A DNA stretch of 21,011 nt from NCBI GenBank assembly GCA_038257155.1, contig JBBSJP010000064.1:1-21011 (forward strand), read 5' to 3'. The stretch is from JANJTY01 sp038257155 (GTDB lineage Bacteria; Pseudomonadota; Gammaproteobacteria; Xanthomonadales; Xanthomonadaceae). Shown here piece after piece: positions 8,501 to 14,015 of the stretch. The position numbers and the translations under genes were made by a program. The stretch's first letter is position 1; each line of letters begins with the position of its first letter. The notes below the pieces were generated by a model, which ran no database searches, was not told where the DNA came from, and saw nothing but the letters and a program-made list of their open reading frames with translations.

Positions 8501-8822
8501 CGTCCGGGGGGCCATTCTGCAACCCGTTGGTCGGATAGGTGATAGTGGCAAAACGGACTTGCGCTCCGCAGGCAGTCAGGCTGCCGGCAGGCAGCGCATC
8601 GTCATCGTATTGCGCGCCACCGCTGCCGTTGTACAGGACGATTCGATACTGGGTCAGATCTTCGCCATCGGTTGCAACCACTTCAACCGACTCATTCAGA
8701 TCGCCCGCTCCGTTGGAGTCGTCGTAATGAATCTCATTGATGAACACCTCGCCCCAGGCAACACCCGACGAAGCAGATAGAAGCAGCGCAAGCGCCGCAG
8801 CGGAAGGGCGAAGTATTCTCAT
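5565..8822 (-). CDS. Secreted multidomain endonuclease I (lamin-tail, Ig-like, EndA/NucM-type nuclease, tandem-95 repeats)
   Basis: This 1085-residue protein is a predicted extracellular DNA/RNA endonuclease. Domains in order: signal peptide 1-24; lamin-tail-like domain about 25-190 (VFINEIHYDDSNGAGD); three SbsA/Big_5-type Ig domains starting near 194, 298 and 410 (each PPTVVSTDPAD-like); an endonuclease I domain about 515-775 with YNREHTWPN (catalytic His592), KGDMARALMYMVIRYEG and NQIVFSFQGNRNPFIDHPEW; two tandem-95/cadherin-like repeats (785-877 and 880-976); one putative-Ig repeat (980-1072); and a C-terminal DFIFADGFED tag. Typical EndA/NucM enzymes are only about 230-300 residues, so the flanking modules are extensive. 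It lies between ftsK and trxB. Likely roles are nutrient scavenging or degradation of extracellular DNA; that is inference. The ATG start is at 8820-8822. Confidence 0.9.
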   Translation of the reverse strand: MRILRPSAAALALLLSASSGVAWGEVFINEIHYDDSNGAGDLNESVEVVATDGEDLTQYRIVLYNGSGGAQYDDDALPAGSLTACGAQVRFATITYPTNGLQNGPPDGIALVGPANAVVQFLSYEGSFTAVGGPADGLMSTDIGVSETNATPVGQSLQLSGSGSAYADFTWQAPAASTFTGCNTGQTFAPPVDNPPTVVSTDPADAATDVAVGSLITINFNESIVVGNAAGITLDCGAGSLPFTTGTSTSVLSITPDADLPFGATCAVALTPDSITDVDGTADPMQAPFGFDFDTEVDNAPTLLSSAPADGAIDFPANADLQLVFSEPVALGASWFDITCSVSGARGPADVAISGGPSDYTLDPNVDFTQGESCVLSMNPAQITDLDGPQDALSGPNSIAFTPAAPLVNQPPAVLSTTPMQGDDNFPPAGDLVVLFSEQVSVVPGAFTLVCNTSTGISLSHAASGTSFNIDTGTALVAEDSCTFTIVAALVEDVEGANPAGDVVVQFTVASSSVGNYYQQVNTSSPEQLRCSLHETIDDHTAYPYTAATTDTWDILNLADEDPVDPSNILDAYKNESYTKITGGVGVYNREHTWPNTYGFSAGDPGAYTDTHMLYLTNTQYNADRGSKPFADCPACTELPTTLNHGVGGGGGGDSNYYNLVGSAERDRSFEVWDFRKGDMARALMYMVIRYEGGVGEPDLELTDNRTLITSAGSGGKHYMGLLSTLVTWHQDDPPDVREQERNQIVFSFQGNRNPFIDHPEWGTLALFQSIQPAECELAGGGNTAPVAIDDGYNAAEDTVLNVIAADGVLFNDTDADNDTLTAQLIANATNGAVALAADGSFSYTPVDDYCGSDAFTYRAFDGQVQSALATVSLSVACVNDAPAAVADSYQATEDSVLVVDAFDGVLSNDTDIDNVSLTAQLIANAINGSVSLDADGSFTYTPNADACGSDSFIYRAFDGETQSQDAMVEIAVACVNDAPVAVGSLPDRSAFEGIAITPFATASAFTDADAGDVLTYAISGQPQGIVIDPISGEVSGTPVIGGSLSSPYSVTVTAQDPDGASTVQQFAYTVLDPNDFIFADGFED

Positions 8823-8956
8823 GATTCAGATCCCCGGAGGCAGCAAGGGCTGCCAAAAGCTCGCGACTCTAGCGCCATCCGCTTGCCGGCGCATGTGCCC
8901 TGTCACCAGACAGCGCTTGATTCATTTGCGCCGCGTCCCCATCCTTGCCGCCACAG

Positions 8957-8972
8957 GTTCAAACGTTTGCGC
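8957..8972. promoter_or_regulatory. PurR/LacI-type operator-like palindrome upstream of trxB
   Basis: The 10-bp perfect palindrome CAAACGTTTG lies at 8960-8969. The extended segment CAAACGTTTGCG (8960-8971) matches 12 consecutive positions of the E. coli PurR box as I remember it (ACGCAAACGTTTGCGT). It sits in the 256-bp divergent gap (8823-9078) between the endonuclease gene and trxB, about 107 bp before the trxB ATG. No convincing -35/-10 pair was seen nearby, and nothing else in this gap could be identified. Confidence 0.4.
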
Positions 8973-9078
8973 CGGGCGTCCGCTGCCAGCCCGCCACGCA
9001 GGGTGCATCGTGTTCCCGCGTATCGCGTGAACCCCTGGTCTGCATCACTTCCACTTCCGCCCAGAGCACGTCTCCCGC

Positions 9079-10041
9079 ATGAGCAACCCCGCCAGCGCCA
9101 AGCACTGCCACCTCCTCATCCTCGGCTCCGGGCCGGCCGGATACGCCGCTGCGGTCTACGCCGCGCGTGCCAATCTGAAGCCGGTGCTGATCACTGGCCT
9201 GCAGCAGGGTGGGCAGTTGATGACCACCACCGAGGTGGACAACTGGCCGGGCGATGCGCACGGCTTGATGGGCCCCGACCTGATGGCGCGCATGCAGGCG
9301 CATGCCGAGCGCTTCGATACCGAAATGGTGTTCGACCACATCCACAGTGCCGACCTGTCGCGGCGTCCGTTCCGACTGGTCGGCGACAACGGCGAGTACA
9401 CCGCCGACGCGCTGGTGATCGCGACCGGCGCCAGTGCCAAGTACCTCGGCATTCCGTCCGAACAGGCCTTCATGGGCAAGGGTGTTTCAGCCTGCGCGAC
9501 TTGCGATGGCTTCTTCTTCCGGGAACAGGACGTGGCGGTGATCGGCGGCGGCAACACCGCCGTGGAAGAAGCGCTGTATCTTTCCAACATCGCGCGCAAG
9601 GTCTATCTGGTGCATCGCCGCGACAAGCTGCGCGCCGAGAAGATCCTGCAGGACAAGCTGTTCGCCAAGGCCCAGGCAGGCAAGATCGAATTGATCTGGA
9701 ACCACGCGGTCGACGAAGTGTTGGGTGACAACACCGGCGTGACCGGCATGCGTATCAGCGCAATCGACGGCGGCGCCACGCGCGAAATCGCACTGCAGGG
9801 TTTCTTTGTCGCCATCGGCCACACGCCCAACACCAGCCTGTTCGAAGGCCAGCTCGAGATGCGCAACGGCTACATCACGATCAAGTCGGGCCTCGATGGC
9901 AATGCCACGGCGACGTCGGTTGCCGGTGTGTTCGCCGCTGGCGATGTCGCTGACCAGGTCTATCGCCAGGCCATTACGTCCGCCGGCTTCGGCTGCATGG
10001 CCGCTCTGGACGCAGAGAAGTTCCTCGACAACGAGGGCTGA
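9079..10041 (+). CDS. trxB: Thioredoxin-disulfide reductase
   Basis: TrxB is the cytosolic FAD enzyme that uses NADPH to reduce thioredoxin. The 320-residue length is standard for the low-molecular-weight type. The FAD-binding motif GSGPAG is at 16-21, and the redox-active CATC is at 139-142 within SACATCDGFFF. The NADPH-binding motif is GGGNTAVEEA at 156-165, followed by HRRDKLRA, whose arginines bind the 2'-phosphate. A second FAD motif, GDVADQVYRQAITSAGFGCMAA, is near the C-terminus. It is transcribed away from the endonuclease gene and converges with selo on the other strand, 20 bp apart. In xanthomonads trxB is normally beside ftsK; here the endonuclease separates them. The ATG start at 9079 fits the family N-terminus. 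Confidence 0.97.
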   Translation: MSNPASAKHCHLLILGSGPAGYAAAVYAARANLKPVLITGLQQGGQLMTTTEVDNWPGDAHGLMGPDLMARMQAHAERFDTEMVFDHIHSADLSRRPFRLVGDNGEYTADALVIATGASAKYLGIPSEQAFMGKGVSACATCDGFFFREQDVAVIGGGNTAVEEALYLSNIARKVYLVHRRDKLRAEKILQDKLFAKAQAGKIELIWNHAVDEVLGDNTGVTGMRISAIDGGATREIALQGFFVAIGHTPNTSLFEGQLEMRNGYITIKSGLDGNATATSVAGVFAAGDVADQVYRQAITSAGFGCMAALDAEKFLDNEG

Positions 10042-10061
10042 CTTGCGAACTGCGAGCAGGC

Positions 10062-11621
10062 TCAGGAACTGCAGGACAGCATCGAACAGCCGGCCCGTTC
10101 GCGGGCCCAGTCTGGTCGGCGCGCGGCGAAGGCTTCCATGCCGGGCTGTTCGTCATAGGGACGACGCAACAGTTCAAGCAGCTCCAGAACGCCACCGATG
10201 TCGCCCTGCTCGGCGCGATCGATTGCCTGCTGAGCCAGGTAGTTACGCAGCACGTAGCGGGGGTTGGCGCCATCCATTCGGGCCCGGCGTTCGCTTGTCG
10301 AGAGACCATTGACGGTCAATCGTTCCGAATAGCGGCGCAGCCAATCCTCCAGATCCGCGCGCTGCTGGACGAGTTTTACCGGATCGTAGAACGCCGGCAG
10401 CAAAGGCGTCAGCGCCTCGCCGCCTGGCTCGCTGCGTGCCAGGTCGCGGAAGAAGATTGTCATGTCTGCTTCACTGCGATGCAGCAGCTGCATCAGATCT
10501 GCCATCAGGGCGAGGTCTGCTTCATCTGCCTGCACCAGTCCCAGTTTGGCCGCGGCAGCCTGGCGCTGGGCCAGATCGAAGGCTTCGCCGAATCGCCGCA
10601 GTCCGGCGTGCAGGTCTTCGGTCGCGATCAGCGGTGCCAGCGCACCGGCCAGGCACTGCAGGTTCCAGTACCCCACACCCGGCTGGTTGCCGAAACGATA
10701 GCGGCGGGTACGGGCATCGGTGGTATTCGGGGTCCAGTCCGGGTCGACATTGTCGACCCAACCGTAAGGGCCGTAGTCCAGGGTCAGGCCGAGTATCGAC
10801 ATGTTGTCGGTGTTCATCACCCCATGCACGAAGCCGACGCGCATCCAGTCGGCCATCAGGCGCGCGGTGCGTTCGGCGACCTCCGAAAACCAGTCGGCGC
10901 GGCGTTTCGCCTGGGAACCGCCAAGGTGCGGGTAGTGGTACTCGATGGTGAAATCGATCAGCTTGCCAAGCAGGGCCTCGTCGCCGCGCGAGCTGGGCAG
11001 CTCGAAACTGCCAAAGCGAAGGAAGCTGGGCGCCGCGCGACACACCACGGCGCCCGGCTCCAGACGCGGGTTGCCGTCGTAGAACATGTCGCGCTCAATC
11101 AGCGCGCCTGTAGCCACCAGACTGAGGGCACGCGTGGTGGGCACGCCAAGGTGGAACATGGCCTCGCTGCAAAGGAATTCGCGGATCGAGGAGCGCAGCA
11201 CGGCGCGGCCGTCTGCGTGGCGCGAGTATGGCGTGGGTCCGGCGCCCTTCAGTTGCAGCTCCCAGCGCCTGCCATCAGGTCCAATGGCTTCGCCCAGTCC
11301 CAGGGCCCGCCCGTCGCCCAGCTGGCCGGCCCAGTTGCCGAACTGATGACCTCCGTAGCAGGCCGCATAGGTCTGCATGCCGGGCAGCAAGCGGTTTCCG
11401 GCAAAGACCTCGCTGAACTCGATGGTGTCGACATCGCCCTCGGTCAGACCCAGTGCTTCGCGCATCTCGGCAGAATGCGCGAGCAACTGCGGTGCCGGCA
11501 CGGGCGTCGGCGCAGCAGAAGACCACGCAGCCCCATGCACCTGGCGAACAGCCGAGCCCTGCTCCGGGTCGCCGGGAAGGTCTCGAACAAAGGCGTTGTC
11601 AAAGTGCAGCGTGGAAATCAT
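10062..11621 (-). CDS. selO: Protein adenylyltransferase SelO (YdiU family)
   Basis: SelO is a pseudokinase-fold enzyme that transfers AMP from ATP to Ser/Thr/Tyr of target proteins and is linked to oxidative stress responses. Starting at the ATG at 11621 (MISTLHFDNAF) the product has 519 residues; a TTG at 11699 would add 26 unlikely residues. Family motifs include YGGHQFGNWAGQLGDGRA (89-106), LKGAGPTPYSR (124-134), HGVMNTDNMSI (266-276) with a DYGP metal motif (282-285), and NPRYVLRNYLAQQAI near the end. The protein ends CSS with Cys517 as the third-last residue, where vertebrate SelO has selenocysteine. The segment after DYGP reads DWTPNTTD where E. coli, as I recall, has GFICNHSD, so the usual disulfide partner appears to be absent. 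It converges with trxB. Confidence 0.95.
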   Translation of the reverse strand: MISTLHFDNAFVRDLPGDPEQGSAVRQVHGAAWSSAAPTPVPAPQLLAHSAEMREALGLTEGDVDTIEFSEVFAGNRLLPGMQTYAACYGGHQFGNWAGQLGDGRALGLGEAIGPDGRRWELQLKGAGPTPYSRHADGRAVLRSSIREFLCSEAMFHLGVPTTRALSLVATGALIERDMFYDGNPRLEPGAVVCRAAPSFLRFGSFELPSSRGDEALLGKLIDFTIEYHYPHLGGSQAKRRADWFSEVAERTARLMADWMRVGFVHGVMNTDNMSILGLTLDYGPYGWVDNVDPDWTPNTTDARTRRYRFGNQPGVGYWNLQCLAGALAPLIATEDLHAGLRRFGEAFDLAQRQAAAAKLGLVQADEADLALMADLMQLLHRSEADMTIFFRDLARSEPGGEALTPLLPAFYDPVKLVQQRADLEDWLRRYSERLTVNGLSTSERRARMDGANPRYVLRNYLAQQAIDRAEQGDIGGVLELLELLRRPYDEQPGMEAFAARRPDWARERAGCSMLSCSS

Positions 11622-11769
11622 GCGCGCCCGAAGCTGGCTGTAAGTCAACGAATGATGCGGGAGCCGCCGTGAAGCCCGTCCAACCGGACGGCCACCCAAG
11701 GCTTGTTTGTCAGAATGCCGTTCTCGGGCGACACTGTCAGCTTCAAGGATCCCTGGGGAAAGGGTTCAC

Positions 11770-12378
11770 ATGAGTTTCTTTGATCGACTGAGGCGCTTTT
11801 TCGGCGGCTCACCCGCGTCGGGCGGGAGGTACGGTGGCGCTGACGATGGCGCGCAGGGCGAGGGAGCCACGCACTCGATTAAGCCTCCAACGGGCGGCCG
11901 TGAACGCCGTGGCAAGCCGCGCCCACCCATCCACCCCAGCACCCGCATTCTCATCATTGACGACTCCGCGACGATCGTCGCTACGCTGCGCAAGATGCTG
12001 CGCCAGAACGGATTTGCCACTTACGAGGCGGGAGATGCTGAGAAGGGCATTGAAGTGGCCGTGGCGGAGGTGCCTGACGTTATTTTTCTCGACATCGTCC
12101 TGCCTGGCATGAACGGCTTCTCCGCGCTGCGCCAGCTGCGCCGCGAACCGCGTACCAACCACATCCCGGTCATCATGATCAGTGGCAATGCCCAGGCCAC
12201 CGAGGAGTTCTACGTGCAGCGCATTGGGGCCGACGACTTCATGAAGAAACCCTTCTCGCGCCCCGAGATCTTCGCCCGCATCGAACGGCTGCTTGACGAC
12301 GAAGGACGACCGCGACGGCTGACCGAACTGGCCCGGCTGAAGGCCCTGCGTGACGAGCAGGACGACGAAGACGAGTAG
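11770..12378 (+). CDS. Single-domain response regulator with disordered N-terminal extension
   Basis: The 202-residue product carries a CheY-like receiver domain at about 58-178: acidic pair Asp64-Asp65, phosphoacceptor Asp108 in VIFLDIVLPGMNG, Ser138 in VIMISGN and Lys160 in KKPFSRPEI. No DNA-binding or enzymatic output domain follows, only a short acidic tail. The N-terminus (MSFFDRLRRFFGG) looks like a short amphipathic helix and is joined by a Gly/Arg/Pro-rich linker of about 45 residues. The ATG at 11770 is preferred over an upstream in-frame start at 11707 because GGGGAAAGGG stands 5 bp before it. No histidine kinase is adjacent, so it is an orphan regulator. Type IV pilus or chemotaxis regulators (PilG/PilH-like) are the nearest guess; the partner is unknown. 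Confidence 0.88.
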   Translation: MSFFDRLRRFFGGSPASGGRYGGADDGAQGEGATHSIKPPTGGRERRGKPRPPIHPSTRILIIDDSATIVATLRKMLRQNGFATYEAGDAEKGIEVAVAEVPDVIFLDIVLPGMNGFSALRQLRREPRTNHIPVIMISGNAQATEEFYVQRIGADDFMKKPFSRPEIFARIERLLDDEGRPRRLTELARLKALRDEQDDEDE

Positions 12379-12397
12379 TGCGGAGCACCCCCACTGC

Positions 12398-13066
12398 ATG
12401 AGCACCCTGATCACCGGCGGCAACCGCGGCATTGGCCTGGCCATGGCGCGGGTCTTGAGCGCACGCGGCAATCACGTCATCGCCGTCTGCCGCCAACCCT
12501 CGGCTGAGCTGCAGGGCTTGCCGCTGCAGATCGAAGCCGGTGTGGATGTCACTGACTCAAGTACGCTGGTTGCGCTGGATGAGCGCCTTGGTGACTCCAC
12601 CATCGACACACTGATTCTCAATGCCGGCGTATTGTCCCGCGAGGGTCTTGCCGAACTGGACGAGGCAGCTTTCACCCGCATCCACCGGCAGTTCGAAACC
12701 AACACCCTCGGACCACTGCGCGTCGTCGCTGCACTGCAACACCGCCTGAGCCCTGCCGCCAAGATCGCGATCATCACCAGCCGCATGGGATCGATCAGCG
12801 ACAACACCTCCGGCGGTTATTACGGCTATCGCGCTTCCAAAGCGGCGGTGAATGCTGTCGGCAAGTCCCTGGCTGAGGACTTGCGCCCGCGCGGCATCGC
12901 GGTATTCCTGCTGCATCCCGGATTCGTCAGGACCGACATGACCGGCGGCAATGGGGATGTAACCGCAGCGCAGGCCGCAACCAACCTGATTGCGCGCATC
13001 GACCAGCTCGGAATGGCCGAGTCGGGCAGCTTCTGGCATGCCAATGGCGAGGCTCTGAACTGGTAA
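12398..13066 (+). CDS. Short-chain dehydrogenase/reductase (SDR) family oxidoreductase
   Basis: This 222-residue classical SDR has the nucleotide-binding TGGNRGIG at 6-13, NAG at 75-77, a catalytic Ser probably at 128 (ITSRMGS) and the YxxxK pair Tyr144/Lys148. PGFVRTDMTGG near 174-184 is typical of the subgroup that resembles C-factor and sniffer-like SDRs. The likely cofactor is NAD(P)H; the substrate cannot be predicted. The ATG at 12398, directly before the Rossmann fold, is preferred over the upstream in-frame ATG at 12350, which would overlap the preceding gene. It starts 19 bp after the response regulator stop, so the two are probably co-transcribed. Confidence 0.9.
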   Translation: MSTLITGGNRGIGLAMARVLSARGNHVIAVCRQPSAELQGLPLQIEAGVDVTDSSTLVALDERLGDSTIDTLILNAGVLSREGLAELDEAAFTRIHRQFETNTLGPLRVVAALQHRLSPAAKIAIITSRMGSISDNTSGGYYGYRASKAAVNAVGKSLAEDLRPRGIAVFLLHPGFVRTDMTGGNGDVTAAQAATNLIARIDQLGMAESGSFWHANGEALNW

Positions 13067-13118
13067 CGTAGGTCGCCTTCATTCTGACTCCCACCCAGCA
13101 CATCCACAGGATCGCCAC

Positions 13119-13487
13119 ATGATCGGTTACGCAACCCTCGGCACCAATGACCTTCCACGGGCTGCTGCCTTCTACGATGCGCTGCTGGCCGAACTCGGTG
13201 CCACGCGCTTCATGGAGTCGGAACGCTTCGTGGCGTGGGCGGTTCATCCCAGCGCGCCTTCGTTGGGGGTGATCATTCCCTTCGATGGAAAGCCGGCCAC
13301 GGTCGGCAATGGCGTGATGGTGGCCCTGGCGGTTGACAGCACGGCCAAGGTCGACAGCCTGCATGCACGTGCACTGGCGCTGGGCGGCACCGACGAGGGC
13401 GCACCCGGACCGCGCTTTGACGGCTTTTACGCCGCCTACTTTCGCGATCTGGATGGCAACAAGCTGAATGTATTCTTCATGGGCTGA
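13119..13487 (+). CDS. VOC (glyoxalase/bleomycin resistance) superfamily protein
   Basis: This is a 122-residue protein with one vicinal-oxygen-chelate fold (two beta-alpha-beta-beta-beta modules). The start MIGYATLGTNDLPRAAAFYDALL and the end YFRDLDGNKLNVFFMG are characteristic. In metal-dependent members the first strand usually supplies a His and the last strand a Glu. Here those places are Thr6 and Asn or Val in NKLNVF, so a glyoxalase-type metal site looks incomplete and the protein may be a binding protein or use other ligands. It follows the SDR gene by 52 bp on the same strand, with ACAGGAT as a possible ribosome binding site. The function is unknown. Confidence 0.88.
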   Translation: MIGYATLGTNDLPRAAAFYDALLAELGATRFMESERFVAWAVHPSAPSLGVIIPFDGKPATVGNGVMVALAVDSTAKVDSLHARALALGGTDEGAPGPRFDGFYAAYFRDLDGNKLNVFFMG

Positions 13488-13510
13488 TCCTGCTCGCAGA
13501 TTGCTTTCGC

Positions 13511-13612
13511 AGGTTGGTGCTGGGCGTAGCGAAGCGCAATGTTGCGCGATCCAGTGTCATGTCAGCATCCACCACTCCGCAGCGTTGGGCTTCGCTATGC
13601 CCAGCCCAACCT
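13511..13612. repeat. Long imperfect inverted repeat (MITE-like dispersed element)
   Basis: The left arm (13511-13539) and right arm (13585-13612) are reverse complements over about 28 bp, with one inserted base and two mismatches. Both contain the core TAGCGAAGC / GCTTCGCTA and end in AGGTTGG / CCAACCT. A smaller palindrome, GCGCAATGTTGCGC (13534-13547), overlaps the left arm. The element begins 24 bp after the VOC gene stop and ends 37 bp before the stop of the convergent small membrane gene, so it could also work as a bidirectional terminator. The 'GGGCTTCGCT...CCCAGCCCAACCT' type of arm is, from memory, a common dispersed repeat in xanthomonads. Confidence 0.75.
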
Positions 13613-13648
13613 ACAAAAGCGGTGGCGAATTCTTGGCCTGGGCCACGC

Positions 13649-13852
13649 TCAACCGCGATAGCCCAGCAGCCGCGCCGGAAGAAACAGGATTGCCTGCACC
13701 AGGGCGAGGAGCGCTTCCATCAACGAGCCTATGATCCGGAACGGAATGGACAGCAGCCAAAGCAATGGCCACAGCACCAGAACCAGCAACGCCAAAGGCC
13801 AGGCAAGCACCAGCAGGATGGCCCACAACAGCAATACGAGCAGGGTTTTCAT
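13649..13852 (-). CDS. Small hydrophobic membrane protein, function unknown
   Basis: This is a 67-residue protein with two closely spaced hydrophobic segments (about 3-35 and 42-62), very rich in Leu and Trp, with motifs such as LVLAWPLALLVLVLWPLLWLL (read in two parts) and IPFRIIGSLMEALLALVQAI. A tidy ATG at 13850-13852 is preceded by GGGATCA. The pattern of hydrophobic blocks with RIIG and PARLLGYRG is protein-like and not expected from a random shadow frame. It is transcribed divergently from the secretion ATPase gene. I do not recognise a family; a role as an inner-membrane accessory protein is only inference. Confidence 0.7.
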   Translation of the reverse strand: MKTLLVLLLWAILLVLAWPLALLVLVLWPLLWLLSIPFRIIGSLMEALLALVQAILFLPARLLGYRG

Positions 13853-13959
13853 CGTCTGATCCCGAGCGGCAGCAATGGCGCCGCCTCGCCGTTCATGTTC
13901 GCAGCACGAATGCCGGGGAAGAAGTGCCTGAAGTGATATGAAGGCGGACTTCGATCAAT

Positions 13960-13989
13960 TTGTCTGCATGGCGATTGCGTGACAATGAT
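13960..13989 (+). promoter_or_regulatory. Weak sigma70-like promoter candidate before the secretion ATPase gene
   Basis: TTGTCT at 13960-13965, an 18-nt spacer and AATGAT at 13984-13989 each match the consensus hexamers at 4 of 6 positions, 27 bp before the ATG at 14016. This is by eye only, in a gap that must contain a promoter for at least one of two divergent genes. Confidence 0.25.
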
Positions 13990-14015
13990 CAAACCCGCCT
14001 CCCACAGAACCGCGC

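Noticed and set aside
10479..11672. 397-codon plus-strand open frame
   Set aside because: It is antisense to selO, whose conserved motifs cover the whole region.
13514..13936. 140-codon plus-strand open frame rich in Gln and His
   Set aside because: It is driven by the inverted repeat and by the antisense of the small membrane protein gene; the Gln/His-rich translation mirrors Leu/Trp codons on the other strand.
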